DNA of 38,137 bases from Terriglobia bacterium (GCA_010084195.1 RGPS01000034.1:1-38137); one strand, 5' to 3'; positions 22,178 through 32,092 are shown, counted from the first letter of the stretch. Notes: generated by a model not told the origin, from the letters alone. Numbers and translations are program-made.

Positions 22178-23428
22178 TTATCCTGCCGCCGGGACGGCCA
22201 TGGCACGTTCCGTGCAAACCGACCGCGCCAGTCTCGCGATATCCAGTTCTTCCAGATCATCCGGGATATCCTGCCCCGTCCCGCTAAATGTAGACCCCAG
22301 ACCCGTTGAAATCATCGTCTCGACCATCGCTCCCGTCGTAAGAGTTTCTTCCGCCCCTGTGAAAAGCAGCCGCAGGTTTCCCAGGGCAGAAAACCGTGAC
22401 ACCATGTACGCAATATCGGCGGATCTGGCGTCGGCCCTTAGGACCAGGTGACGCTCAATTTCAGGGCGGCGCGCAAAAAACCGCCCCAGATCCTGCAGAT
22501 CCCCCGTCGCTGCCGGTGAAATCCCCGGCGTATCCAGCAACACCAGCCCCTTCCAGCCATCCCCGGTCAACGACAGATTCAGACTCTCCAGCGACTCGCT
22601 CGCAAAGAATGGGACCCCAAGAATCGTGGCGTACCGCGCCAATTGCTCCTGACACCCGACACCATGGCTTCCCACCTGATAAATCCGCACCGGAACACGG
22701 TGCGCGATGCCGAATTTGACAGCGACCTTCACCAGACTGGTCGTCTTCCCGCGGCCAGCCGGGCCAACGAACGCCAGCATTCGCGTCTCCCCGGCATGCC
22801 ACTCTTCGAAACGCGACGGGGCGATGCGGCGACAAATTTCGTCGATCAGGTTGCCCTGTGTGTCTCCTCCCCGCGCCGCAGCTGCTTCCACCAGTTCACG
22901 CGCCAGGCTCTCGGAGACACCGTTCCGCTGCATTCGCATCACCATCGGGTTGTCATTGTCTCTGCCCCACGCCCCCGGAAACGGTACCCGCGCAGGCACA
23001 ACAGCAGCCGGTTGCCCATACTCAGAGCCTCCCCCAACGGCTGCGCGAAGAGCTTCCACCTGTCTTCTGAGTTCTTCAAGGTCGTTGTCTGAACGGGACG
23101 CGCGAGGTTGCCGTGATGCTGCCGGTACCGCAAAAGGGTCCGCGGGCCTGTTTTGTGGCGTTGCAGGGCGTGTTTCCGGCCGAAACTCCGACCGTGCGTC
23201 CGAACGTGCGTCCAGGCGGGGCTCGGGCCCCAAGTCGAAACGCCCCCCCGGACGTTGCACCTCTTCCCTGCGTGGTTCGTAGGCAAACGTCACCTCTAGC
23301 CTGCCAAAGGCCCTCGACTCCGCAGCCGCCGGTTTCGAATTCAGGAGCATCGCCTCGGGGCCGAGTTCCTTTCGGGCCACATCCAGCGCCGCCGGTACAC
23401 TGCTCGCAAAATATGTCTTGGTCTGCAT
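22178..23428 (-). CDS. flhF: Flagellar biosynthesis GTPase FlhF
   Basis: A 416-residue SRP-like GTPase that sets flagellar position and number. The N-terminal basic domain begins MQTKTYFASSVPAALDVARK. A low-complexity Arg/Pro/Glu-rich linker covers about 60-115. The NG domain has G1 GPAGRGKTT at 222-230 and a DTPG-type G3 (LLDTPGISPAATGD). FlhF usually works with FlhG, whose gene is not here. It follows flhA after 12 nt. Confidence 0.93.
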   Translation of the reverse strand: MQTKTYFASSVPAALDVARKELGPEAMLLNSKPAAAESRAFGRLEVTFAYEPRREEVQRPGGRFDLGPEPRLDARSDARSEFRPETRPATPQNRPADPFAVPAASRQPRASRSDNDLEELRRQVEALRAAVGGGSEYGQPAAVVPARVPFPGAWGRDNDNPMVMRMQRNGVSESLARELVEAAAARGGDTQGNLIDEICRRIAPSRFEEWHAGETRMLAFVGPAGRGKTTSLVKVAVKFGIAHRVPVRIYQVGSHGVGCQEQLARYATILGVPFFASESLESLNLSLTGDGWKGLVLLDTPGISPAATGDLQDLGRFFARRPEIERHLVLRADARSADIAYMVSRFSALGNLRLLFTGAEETLTTGAMVETMISTGLGSTFSGTGQDIPDDLEELDIARLARSVCTERAMAVPAAG

Positions 23429-23440
23429 TCTTCAGATCTC

Positions 23441-25516
23441 CTACTGGATTACGCCCAGGGATACTACCTTCACCCCGGCAGGAACCTCTCCATGCGAGAG
23501 GAAATATAAATTCGGTATCGCCGACTCGATCATCTGCCGCATAAAGTATCGGCACCCGGAACTCGTGATCACGACCGCCGGCGATTCAACCGGACCTACG
23601 CCCCGGTTGATCCGATCCAGCAGGTCTCGCAGAGAATTCGGGGGCACCGAAACTGTGCTGTTCGATTCCCCGTGCTCCACGGCCCCTTCTACAAAACGCT
23701 CAACCTGCGGGTCCACAAACCACGCCGACAGATCCCCGTTCGCGTTCATGTAGGGCTTCACGATGCTGCGCCGAATCGCCTGCCGGACAAACTCCGTTAG
23801 CAGGACAGGATTTCTGCTCGACGGTGCAGCTTCTCCCAGTGACTCCAGGATGGATACGGCGTCCCGGATAGAAACCCGCTCCCGAAGCAGGTTCTGAAAT
23901 ACTCGTTGAACCGTCGCCAGTTGCAGCAGTTTGGGGACCAGATCTTCCACCACCCGGGGGTGCTCGGCGGCAACACGGTCCAATAGCTTCTTCGCCTCCT
24001 GGCGCGTAAACAGTTCATGCGCAGAACGCTTAATCAGTTCCGCCAAATGAGTGCTCATCACGCTGAGCGGATCAATTACGGTGTAACCCATTCCCCGCAC
24101 TGCATCGGACTGCGAAGAGGGTATCCACCAGGCATCGGCTCCAAAGGCGGGGTCCTTCGCTGCACGTCCCTCCGGTGGCTTCTCCCGGGCTGTTACGGCA
24201 ATTGCAAGGTCACAACCCATGGGAAGCTCAAACCGCGCTACTTCAATTCCTTTGAAGCTAATGGAATATTCACGTGCCCTGAGATTTAGATTGTCTGTTA
24301 CCCGGACAGCCGGAATAACGAAGCCCAGTTCGGAGGCAAGCTGTCGGCGAATCGCACCTATCCGCCGCAGTAAAGGAGAGTTGGCTCCATCCGAGATAAA
24401 GGCCACCAGGCTAACCCCGGTCTCCACTGAAATCAACTCAACTTTCAACAGGTCTTCGATATTGTCTTTAGGTTTTGCAGCGGCCGCGCCCACCTCCGGC
24501 GCAGCGTCCGCCGGGCGGCTCCGCAGTCTCCAGCCAACCATGCCGAGGCAACCGCCCAGGAGCAGGAACGGTATCTTCGGCAAGCCGGGAAACATGGCGA
24601 GAAGAACCATCACACCGCTCGACAACAGTAGCGGTTGGGCTGCGCCAAACAGCTGCCTCTGAAATTCAACGCCGACACGATTTTCTGAACTGGCCCGTGT
24701 AATGATCATGCCGCCCGAGATGGAAATCATCAGCGCGGGAATAACCGTTACCAGGCCGTCGCCAATTGTCAGCACCGTGTACGTCTGCAGCGCCTTCATC
24801 ACATCCAGGCCATGGTCGAAGACACCAATCAGGAGCCCGGCCACAATGTTGATTCCGGTGATGAGCACGCCCGCCACCGCGTCACGCTGAGTAAACCGGC
24901 TGGCACCGTCCATCGCGCCGTAAAACTCCGCTTCGCCCGCCAGTTCTTTGCGCCTCAGTTTTGCGGTCGGTTCATCAATCAGCCCTGCGTTCAGATCGGA
25001 GTCAATCGACATCTGCTTGCCGGGCAGCGCATCCAAAGTGAACCTCGCTGTTACTTCAGAGATTCTGACCGCGCCATGGTTGATGACTACATACTGAATC
25101 GCGATCAGCACCATGAAAATCACTGCCCCGATAATGTAGTTCCCGCCCACAACGAAGTTCCCAAACGCCTGAATGACATCACCAGCGGATGCTGTTCCCG
25201 AATGCCCATTCAACAGAATCAGCCGTGACGACGATACGTTCAGTGCCAGCCGGAACAGGGTGAGCAATAAGAGCGTAGTCGGAAAGACGTTGAACTCCAC
25301 CGGCTTCGTGATGTACAACGCCACCATCAGGACCACAACCGACATCATGATGTCGAAGACAATCAGGAAGTCCAGCAGGATCCCCGGCATGGGGGCGATC
25401 AGCGCCACCACGATGGCCAGCACGGAGATGGGGACCGCAAGTTCGCCGAGTGCTTTCAGCGAGAATCTTGCCCCCCCCAGGGGACCTGTATCGCGTGCTG
25501 GTACGGAAGCGGTCAA
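23441..25516 (-). CDS. flhA: Flagellar export gate protein FlhA
   Basis: A 691-residue export-gate ring protein. Eight membrane helices occupy about residues 20-330, and the cytoplasmic docking domain follows. The FHIPEP-type signature is present in the ITARFTLDALPGKQMSIDSD region. The start is TTG at 25516: it has GGAGG five bases upstream, it overlaps the flhB stop as TTGA, and no ATG occurs before the first membrane helix. Length is normal. Confidence 0.96.
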   Translation of the reverse strand: MTASVPARDTGPLGGARFSLKALGELAVPISVLAIVVALIAPMPGILLDFLIVFDIMMSVVVLMVALYITKPVEFNVFPTTLLLLTLFRLALNVSSSRLILLNGHSGTASAGDVIQAFGNFVVGGNYIIGAVIFMVLIAIQYVVINHGAVRISEVTARFTLDALPGKQMSIDSDLNAGLIDEPTAKLRRKELAGEAEFYGAMDGASRFTQRDAVAGVLITGINIVAGLLIGVFDHGLDVMKALQTYTVLTIGDGLVTVIPALMISISGGMIITRASSENRVGVEFQRQLFGAAQPLLLSSGVMVLLAMFPGLPKIPFLLLGGCLGMVGWRLRSRPADAAPEVGAAAAKPKDNIEDLLKVELISVETGVSLVAFISDGANSPLLRRIGAIRRQLASELGFVIPAVRVTDNLNLRAREYSISFKGIEVARFELPMGCDLAIAVTAREKPPEGRAAKDPAFGADAWWIPSSQSDAVRGMGYTVIDPLSVMSTHLAELIKRSAHELFTRQEAKKLLDRVAAEHPRVVEDLVPKLLQLATVQRVFQNLLRERVSIRDAVSILESLGEAAPSSRNPVLLTEFVRQAIRRSIVKPYMNANGDLSAWFVDPQVERFVEGAVEHGESNSTVSVPPNSLRDLLDRINRGVGPVESPAVVITSSGCRYFMRQMIESAIPNLYFLSHGEVPAGVKVVSLGVIQ

Positions 25517-26583
25517 TTAGGCCTCCAGCCGCGCGGATTCGCGAGACGGAATACGTATGCCAGTATTTCTGCCACGGCACGGTACAGATGCGGGGGAATC
25601 TCCTGGCCCACCTCTACCGTCTTGTACAGAGCCTGGGCAAGGGGTGGATTCTCCACAATGGGCACTCCGTTTTCCAGCGCGCGATGTCGAATACGTGCCG
25701 CCAGATAATTCCGGCCCTTCGCCACCACCTTCGGTGCCGCAAAGCCACTGTGGTCATATCGCAGTGCCACCGCATAGTGAGTTGGGTTCACAATGATAGC
25801 TGTCGCGGTTGCAACATCCTTCATCATGTTCTTGCGCCGCAAATCTCTCTGGAACTTGCGGATCCTGGCCTTTACATGCGGACTGCCTTCGCTCTCTTTG
25901 GACTCATCCCGAATCTCCTGCTTGCTCATCTTCAGGCGCTGGTTGTAGCGAACCCTCTCACGCGCAAACATAACGGTACCCAGAAGAATCAGGGCCCATG
26001 AGGCTTTCTTCAATGCCTCATGGATGAGCCCACCCGTCATCTCTGCGGCCACCGTGGCAGGCATCAGCGGCAACCGCATCAGCTCCGGCAGTTTGTCTTT
26101 TACCAGGTTCCAGGTAATCCACAACATCACCGGGACCATTGCCAGTGCCTGCATCAGACTCGCCAGATTATTCGAGGGCATATCCCGGAGCTTGCCCATG
26201 GGATTGAGCCGCGACATCTTTGGTGCAAGGCGAGCAAAACTCAACCCAACATTGGTGGAAGCGACCTGCAACAGGATAGTCAGAGCCAACAGACCTCCCC
26301 CGAGAACCGCGAGGGGTTTCATGGTTACAATCGTCAGCGTAGTGAATACTGTTATCAGTTCCCCGGGACCGAGCGATTGTCCGAAGGCACGCGCCACGCT
26401 GGCGCGCATCACTGTCTGTAGTTCCTGCAGCCAGCCAGGGAAGTAACTGGCGGCCATCGTCACGAAAGCGAAGAACTGGACCGAGGCGACAAACTCGCGG
26501 GCTGCTGGAAAGTCGCCATCTTTCCGTGCCTTCTCCAGACGTTTCGCGGTCGGCGTTTCTGTCTTTTGGGAGTTGTCAGCCAC
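25513..26583 (-). CDS. flhB: Flagellar export switch protein FlhB
   Basis: A 356-residue export-apparatus protein with four membrane helices and the self-cleaving cytoplasmic site NPTH at residues 266-269, which controls the change from rod/hook to filament export. The N-terminus (QKTETPTAKRLEKARKDGDF) is typical. The start is GTG, directly after the fliR stop (TAA-GTG), with GAGGAG about 10 nt upstream. It overlaps flhA by 4 nt. Its partner, the FliK ruler, is frameshifted. Confidence 0.96.
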   Translation of the reverse strand: MADNSQKTETPTAKRLEKARKDGDFPAAREFVASVQFFAFVTMAASYFPGWLQELQTVMRASVARAFGQSLGPGELITVFTTLTIVTMKPLAVLGGGLLALTILLQVASTNVGLSFARLAPKMSRLNPMGKLRDMPSNNLASLMQALAMVPVMLWITWNLVKDKLPELMRLPLMPATVAAEMTGGLIHEALKKASWALILLGTVMFARERVRYNQRLKMSKQEIRDESKESEGSPHVKARIRKFQRDLRRKNMMKDVATATAIIVNPTHYAVALRYDHSGFAAPKVVAKGRNYLAARIRHRALENGVPIVENPPLAQALYKTVEVGQEIPPHLYRAVAEILAYVFRLANPRGWRPN

Positions 26584-27372
26584 TTAGCGCGCACTCCTCA
26601 ACATGCCTTCAATAAACCGAATGCACTGGGACATCGCCGAATCGAAAAACCTCGGCTGCACGCCAATTCCGGTCGCCAAAAGCAGGGTGGTTGCCAGCAG
26701 CTTCACAGGCATTGTCAGGCTGACAAGCTGAATCTGCGACTGAACTCTGCCCAGCACCGCCAGGGCAGTATCTGCCAATAAGAGCAACGCAATCACGGGA
26801 GCCGCCAGCCGCAGCCCGAGGCCAAAGATGGAACCCGAAAACCGAATCATCGCCTCGGCCCAGTGAGCCTTCAGATGGAACATTGTTGGCGGCACCAGGT
26901 ACATGCTGTCGCCAAGGGCGTGGATCAGCATCCGGTCAGCGCCGGAGGTAAAGAATAAAAGGCCTGCCAGAATCTGGGCCAGTGTCAACAATACCGTCGA
27001 TTCCGCGCCGCTGGTCGGGTCAATGGTCGAGGCAAACCCGAAGCCCGCCTGCACGCTGATCATTTGTGCGGCTATCTGGAAAACTTCCAGCACAATGGCC
27101 ACCGCAACTCCAATAGCGAGACCTAACGCCAACTCTGACAGGACTCCCGACAGGATGACTCCAATGGAAGGAAAGCCCTTTGGTGCCTTCCAGAGAGGCC
27201 ACAGCATCAAGGTGAAGCCCAGCGCAAGCACCACCCGCACAGGTTCCGGGGTAGCCTTGAACGCGGCCAGCGGCAGGAATGCAAGGGCCCCGGACATACG
27301 CGCCAGTGTCAGCAGAAAGCCATAGAGCATTCCACTTTCAATCAGCCTTGCCAACAGTGCGTCAACGGGCAT
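26584..27372 (-). CDS. fliR: Flagellar export protein FliR
   Basis: A 262-residue membrane protein with about six helices, part of the FliPQR export pore. The GFGFASTIDPTSGAESTVLL segment, the fliR/SpaR hallmark, is at about residues 110-128, and the C-terminal part VKLLATTLLLATGI is typical. It starts with ATG, overlaps fliQ by 11 nt and abuts the flhB start. Confidence 0.95.
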   Translation of the reverse strand: MPVDALLARLIESGMLYGFLLTLARMSGALAFLPLAAFKATPEPVRVVLALGFTLMLWPLWKAPKGFPSIGVILSGVLSELALGLAIGVAVAIVLEVFQIAAQMISVQAGFGFASTIDPTSGAESTVLLTLAQILAGLLFFTSGADRMLIHALGDSMYLVPPTMFHLKAHWAEAMIRFSGSIFGLGLRLAAPVIALLLLADTALAVLGRVQSQIQLVSLTMPVKLLATTLLLATGIGVQPRFFDSAMSQCIRFIEGMLRSAR

Positions 27373-27631
27373 ACCGGTTCAGCTCCCCCAGGATTCCAAT
27401 GGTGTAGGCCATGCTCTTGTGCACCATCCACGGCATCAGGACGAGGCACCCACCCAAAAACGCAACGAGGCGCGGAATGGTATTGAATGCCGTATCCTGG
27501 ATGGACGTCACAATCTGCACCAGGCTGATTAGAATCCCGGCCACGAATCCAATAGCCAACAGCGGTGCGGAGATCCAGAAAGCAGCCAGAAACATCTGTC
27601 CTACCATGTGTGCCGCGGCGTCCGGAGTCAT
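27362..27631 (-). CDS. fliQ: Flagellar export protein FliQ
   Basis: An 89-residue protein with two membrane helices, a subunit of the FliPQR pore. The segment GILISLVQIVTSIQDTAFN, then PRLVAFL, is the family core. It lies between fliP (next base) and fliR (11-nt overlap), which is the standard order. Confidence 0.95.
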   Translation of the reverse strand: MTPDAAAHMVGQMFLAAFWISAPLLAIGFVAGILISLVQIVTSIQDTAFNTIPRLVAFLGGCLVLMPWMVHKSMAYTIGILGELNRYAR

Positions 27632-28333
27632 TTAGTAGAACCCTTTCATCAGACTGCCGATCGTCAGGTTCCAGCCGTCCACAAGGACAAACAGCAACAC
27701 CTTGAAGGGTGCCGACACCATCACCGGGGGTAACTGCACCATGCCGATGGAGAGCGTGACCGAAGCGACAATAATGTCGATCAGCAGAAATGGCAGGAAC
27801 AGCACGGCACCAATCTGGAAACCCGCTCGCATCTCCGACAGGATGTACGCGGGAGCCAATATCGTCATCTCGAGGTCTGCCGGTGTCCTGGGAGCCGGAG
27901 CGTGCGTCATCTCAACGAAGAGTCGGATATCTTTCTCACGTACAAAACGCGCCATCCACGTCTTCAGAGGTTTTGTTCCGGCATTCCAAGCCTCTTCCGG
28001 GGTGATCTTGCCGGCCTCGAAGGGCTCCAGTGAGTCCTTGTAGACCTGAATGGCGGTGGGCTGGATCAGGACGAGGGTCAGAAACAAACTCAGGCCTGCG
28101 AGTACCTGATTCGAAGGTGCACTCTGGGTTCCCAGGGCCTGACGCAGAAAGTGCAGAACGATCGAGATCCGCAAAAACGGTGTAAGTGACATCAGGATGG
28201 CTGGCAGCAACGTCAGCAGCGTCATCAGGATGATGATCTGCATCGGCGTTCCCAGTTCTTTCAGGCCGGGAATGGGAACCGACTGTGGGGTGGCCGCCTT
28301 CGTGGCTGCCAGTAACATCAGAGAAGGCATCAT
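27632..28333 (-). CDS. fliP: Flagellar export protein FliP
   Basis: A 233-residue pore subunit. After a signal-like N-terminus come four helices with the signatures MSLTPFLRISIVLHFLRQA and LGTQSAPSNQVLAGLSLFLT. The C-terminal DIIVASVTLSIGMVQLPP is also typical. The frame is open 103 codons further upstream, but that part overlaps fliO and has no family similarity. I start at the first ATG of ATGATG (28333), which overlaps the fliO stop; 28330 is equally possible. Confidence 0.95.
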   Translation of the reverse strand: MMPSLMLLAATKAATPQSVPIPGLKELGTPMQIIILMTLLTLLPAILMSLTPFLRISIVLHFLRQALGTQSAPSNQVLAGLSLFLTLVLIQPTAIQVYKDSLEPFEAGKITPEEAWNAGTKPLKTWMARFVREKDIRLFVEMTHAPAPRTPADLEMTILAPAYILSEMRAGFQIGAVLFLPFLLIDIIVASVTLSIGMVQLPPVMVSAPFKVLLFVLVDGWNLTIGSLMKGFY

Positions 28334-28626
28334 AGCCCTGCCATCCTTTTCCCGTTTCCCGGAGCTTCGTTCGTATTTGTTTCCAGTAACAACTGGCATC
28401 CGGAAGGCGAAGTCCCGAGCACGACCTGACGCTCTCCGATTCTTACCATGTAGAGCGCATGATGCGGACCAAGCATCATACGCTCCGTCACCTCCATGGT
28501 TTTGAGTCGCCCACTCTTCATCCCGAAATTCAGTACTGCATTGCCGCGGTTGCGCAGCACCGCCAGGGTTCCGCCCAGCAGGACCAGAACGAAGACAACT
28601 GCGACGATGGAGTAAAGGGATTCCAC
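28330..28626 (-). CDS. fliO: Flagellar biosynthesis protein FliO
   Basis: A 98-residue protein with one N-terminal membrane helix (about residues 5-24) and a short cytoplasmic domain (RMMLGPHHALYMVRIGERQVVL), the usual FliO layout. FliO helps to assemble the FliP ring. The start is GTG, directly before the membrane helix; no clear ribosome site is seen. It lies between fliN and fliP and overlaps fliP by 3-4 nt. Confidence 0.85.
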   Translation of the reverse strand: MESLYSIVAVVFVLVLLGGTLAVLRNRGNAVLNFGMKSGRLKTMEVTERMMLGPHHALYMVRIGERQVVLGTSPSGCQLLLETNTNEAPGNGKRMAGL

Positions 28627-28631
28627 TTGTG

Positions 28632-28880
28632 TTAGTGATCAATGCGGAAGTCCGTTATACGGACCCCCATTGTGTGTTCAATAATTACGATTTCGCCGTA
28701 GGCTGCCACTTTGGACCCCACAAGAATGTCCAGATTCTCACCCGCTGGTCGATGCATCTCAATCACGCTCCCCGGTTCCAGAGAGAGTATCTCGGAGAGC
28801 TTCATGGGTCTCTGGTCCAGTTGTACTTCGAAGTCGATCAGGACATCGCCTATATGTTGAATTTCCTGTTGTGGTGTCAT
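28632..28880 (-). CDS. fliN: Flagellar motor switch protein FliN (short form)
   Basis: An 82-residue single SpoA domain: DFEVQLDQRPMKLSEILSLE, then GSKVAAYGEIVIIEHTMGVRI. This is the core of FliN without an N-terminal part. I chose the ATG at 28880; a TTG four codons upstream is possible, and neither has a clear ribosome site. It lies between flgE and fliO. A longer FliN/FliY-like protein is encoded at 20.5 kb, so the C ring may have two different FliN proteins. Confidence 0.9.
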   Translation of the reverse strand: MTPQQEIQHIGDVLIDFEVQLDQRPMKLSEILSLEPGSVIEMHRPAGENLDILVGSKVAAYGEIVIIEHTMGVRITDFRIDH

Positions 28881-28896
28881 CAAATGTGCCAAATTT

Positions 28897-30147
28897 TTAA
28901 CGCTTCAAGGCCACAGTTTCCTGCAAAATATCGTCCTGTGTGGTGACCACCTTGGAGTTCGCCTGGTAGCCACGCTCGTAAGTCAGCAGGTTGGTAAACT
29001 CCTTAGCGATATCTACGGTCGAAGTCTCCAGTGCGCCGCCCGTTATGGCACCGCGAGATCCGGTTCCGGGCAGGCCGATCGCGGGAATCGAACTTCGGGA
29101 TGTTACACCAAACGTGTTGTCTCCCAGATCCTGCATAGAATCAGGATTCAGGACCGACGCAATCGCCAGTTGTGCCACCGCAACGGCATCGCCGTTCGAG
29201 TAATGAGCCAGAACCTGACCATTCGAACCGATACTCATCGCCTTCAGCTGTCCGGACGGCGTACCGTCCTGTGTGCTGCCCAGGTTGGCTGAGGCCTGAT
29301 TGTACTGCGTGAGAGTGGCATTTCCGACCGTGTCATAGAGATTCCAGGCCATTGTCATGTCGGAGGCACCGTTATTGAAGCCAGTGATCGCAATGGACAC
29401 GGGACTATTTACCGGAAGCGGCGTAGCAAGGTGGCCCAGCCCGTCGAAAGTGAGGGTACCGGTTGCTAGTGTAGTCGCCGTTCCTGTCCCACCGACTATC
29501 GCAGAACTTGGAATTGTTGCCGTGTAGTTCCAGGTATTTGCTGCAGACTTCACATAAGTCAGGGTCACAAGATGACTATTGCCCTGAGAATCGACTATAG
29601 GAATGGGGGAGCTAAATGTAGCGTCCGGTGTTCCTACAACCGCCGACGCATTCATGTTGGCAGTGATTGTGAACTGTGATGTCGGACTTGGTTGCCGGAG
29701 ACTGGAGATCGGTACCCTGATATCGGCGATCCCGGTGTTTGAACTCAACACTCCGTTCTGAGCGTTCCACCCCTGGAGGTTCTGATTTTGCTGGGTCAGC
29801 AGATGCCCCGACGCGTCCACTTTGAAATTGCCCGCTCTTGTATACACCTGCTCCGCTTTGCTTCGGAGCACAAAGAAGCCGTTCCCCTGAATGGCGGCAT
29901 CAAAAGCCTGGTTAGTCGACTGAATCGAACCCTGCGAGAAGGATCTGGTTGAGAGTGCGACCGTCGAGCCCCCAACGGTAGCGCCCCCGGCACCGGTCCC
30001 CAGACTATCGTTCACCAGATTCTGAAACGACACCTTGCTCTCCTTGTACCCGTAGGTATTCAGGTTTGCAAGGTTACCGCTGATTACGTCGATGGCGAAG
30101 GCATTGGCCTTCAAGCCGGAAAGTGCATTTGAAAACGTTATGGACAT
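28897..30147 (-). CDS. flgE: Flagellar hook protein FlgE
   Basis: A 416-residue hook subunit. The N-terminal motif is present (SGLKANAFAIDVISGNLANL, with NTYGYKESKVSF). The AFDAAIQGNGFFVL segment and the C-terminal KEFTNLLTYERGYQANSKVV are family hallmarks. The middle domains are Ser/Thr/Ala-rich. It starts 3 nt after flgD. Length is normal. Confidence 0.96.
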   Translation of the reverse strand: MSITFSNALSGLKANAFAIDVISGNLANLNTYGYKESKVSFQNLVNDSLGTGAGGATVGGSTVALSTRSFSQGSIQSTNQAFDAAIQGNGFFVLRSKAEQVYTRAGNFKVDASGHLLTQQNQNLQGWNAQNGVLSSNTGIADIRVPISSLRQPSPTSQFTITANMNASAVVGTPDATFSSPIPIVDSQGNSHLVTLTYVKSAANTWNYTATIPSSAIVGGTGTATTLATGTLTFDGLGHLATPLPVNSPVSIAITGFNNGASDMTMAWNLYDTVGNATLTQYNQASANLGSTQDGTPSGQLKAMSIGSNGQVLAHYSNGDAVAVAQLAIASVLNPDSMQDLGDNTFGVTSRSSIPAIGLPGTGSRGAITGGALETSTVDIAKEFTNLLTYERGYQANSKVVTTQDDILQETVALKR

Positions 30148-30150
30148 CGG

Positions 30151-30468
30151 TTATACCGCCTTGTGAAGTTTGGTGGTCGACGCGGTCGCGCCATCTTTCG
30201 CAGTTGTCCCGGCGTCCATGCCGGACATATCTGCCGTTGTGTTCTGACGTATCCCGATCAACTGTTCCAGTTGACTGAAGGCAGTGAGTTGGGAAACGAA
30301 CTGGCTGGTGTCAGGGGGATTCAGAGGGTCCTGATTCTTTAGCTGCGAGACAAGCAACTTGAGAAATGTTTCCTGATTCGCCAACGGATTGCCCGCTGTT
30401 GTTGGTGGTGACACGGGGGTGGATGTGGCCCCTGTGTTTGCTGCCGTGGCATGCGCTACTGCTGTCAT
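30151..30468 (-). CDS. flgD: Hook capping protein FlgD, short form
   Basis: A 105-residue protein that keeps the conserved N-terminal scaffold region (NQETFLKLLVSQLKNQDPLN, then SQFVSQLTAFSQLEQL). The C-terminal Tudor and Fn3 domains of typical FlgD (over 200 residues) are missing, leaving a short low-complexity tail. The N-terminal part is the functional minimum in enteric FlgD, so it may work as a cap. The ATG at 30468 has an AGGAGG site and overlaps the fliK stop. Confidence 0.9.
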   Translation of the reverse strand: MTAVAHATAANTGATSTPVSPPTTAGNPLANQETFLKLLVSQLKNQDPLNPPDTSQFVSQLTAFSQLEQLIGIRQNTTADMSGMDAGTTAKDGATASTTKLHKAV

Positions 30469-32022
30469 AAAACCTCCTGCGGAGACTCGTTCAGGGTTGC
30501 CTGAAACATGGCACCGGCCTTGCGCTCTTGCCGTTCAGCCGGTTGGTATTGTTCGCGTTGCTGCCGCCCGCCGCGTTCCTGCGATGTCCAGGCTTCTGCT
30601 TCATACCCGGCTCCCGCGAGGGCATTCGCCAGGTCACCGATGCCGCTGCGGAGTTGATGGTTCAGCTTCGCGTCGCTGGAATGAAGTGAAACGTGAACTT
30701 CTCCGGCGCGTTCCGACAACTTCAACTGGACATCTGCGGAGCCCTCCGGGGAGAACTCCAGCGAAATGGATTTCAACGGAGCTTTCGGCATCGGCTCGGG
30801 CGGGATCAGTTCGCCGGGCACAGGCCGTACCTCCGGGGTCGCACGGCCTGGTATGTGGCTCGGCAGTTCAGGCGTCCGGGCGGAAAAAACCGGGGCCACG
30901 GCGGATTCGGTTTGGCTGCGCTCGGGAAGTGTCTCCGCAGGAGTGTCACGGGTCACTGGAGAGGGCTTCCTCTCATCCGGCGGACGTTCCCCTTGACGCT
31001 CCGAGCCATGATGCGCCATCGGCCGGGAATCCGGCGAAGCAGATTGTATTCGGATATTTGTCTCTGCTTCCAGGGGCTCGCCTGGCTGCGTAGTGGCGGG
31101 GGCCACCTCAACCTGGCGGTTCCGGACCGCCTCGGGTCTGAGTGATCCTGTCGGCTTCTGTTCGACGGGCTGCTGCTGCTCGACTCGTGTCGGGCGCAGT
31201 GCTGCGGATTGCGCAATCGCAGTACCTTCCGCGGGATCTGGCACCTGCTCCGGCGGCGCCTTTATCCGAAGATGTACGGCGGCTTCCGGCGCCGGCATGG
31301 TTTCCGGGGCTGCCGGAGTTGCCGATAGAGTCACGCCTGCTTTGTCCGTCGGGCCACCACCTGTGGCTGGGCTTGTCTCGGGCATCGGTCGGGCTACCGG
31401 CGGCGGCACGGGAAGCAGGATCCTCACCCCCCGCCGATTCAGTGGTCTGCTGGTCCGGCCTGACACTGGCAAATACGAGTTTCTTCAGATCCTCAGCCCC
31501 GGACCCCGGATCGCTTTCCTCAACTTCAGGCGTCAGCAGTATCTCGGCTGGTATGGCAGGAGCGCCCTCGACCGCTTCAGCCTGGACGGCAAGCGCGACT
31601 GGCGTCGGCCCCGGAGCAGTTAGTAAAGCAACAGGCCACGGAAGGGCTTCCGGACCGGTGCCTGTCCCGATGTCCGCAACTGCAGGCCCCCTCTCTGCTT
31701 GTATTTCCGCTGCGACTGGTTCAACGGTCGCTGCCTGGGCGGCCTGTCGTCCCGGCCCCATGAGGACGCTGGCCCCCTTACCGGGTGTCAGTTGTGCCGC
31801 TCCCCGATGTTCTGTCCCCGGCTGGTTTGTCACCCGTTGGTTTGTCACCCGCTGGAATGAACGCGGGCGAACCAGGGCTTCAGTTTCACTGACCTCCTGC
31901 GCTCGGTCCAGAACTTCGCCGAAGGTCCCCTCATCCTGTAGTCGGTCAGGACGCGCAGCAGTGCTTCCATCTCCCGCAGGAGAAAGGAGGAACGTTGGCG
32001 TTGCGAATGCGATTCCCGTCAC
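30465..32022 (-). pseudogene. fliK: fliK (hook-length control), frameshifted at a G run
   Basis: The frame from ATG 32022 holds a Pro/Ala/Glu-rich ruler-like N-terminus (about 200 residues), then runs off in the wrong frame. The other frame, from about 31430 to the TGA at 30465, carries the rest with the FliK C-terminal core (ISLEFSPEGSADVQLKLSER, then VSLHSSDAKLNHQLR). The switch point is a run of six G near 31427-31432; five G would join the frames to about 518 residues, a normal FliK length. A sequence error, a real mutation, or slippage are all possible. The stop overlaps flgD as ATGA. Confidence 0.78.
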
Positions 32023-32092
32023 GCAGGAGTCATTGCACTCCGCGCGCCACTCCCCAATCCCAATAATTCAAGGCGTTAGCGGTTATCTTCGC

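Noticed and set aside
28334-28642. Upstream extension of FliP by 103 residues
   Set aside because: It is fliO read in another frame, and FliP family similarity begins after 28333.
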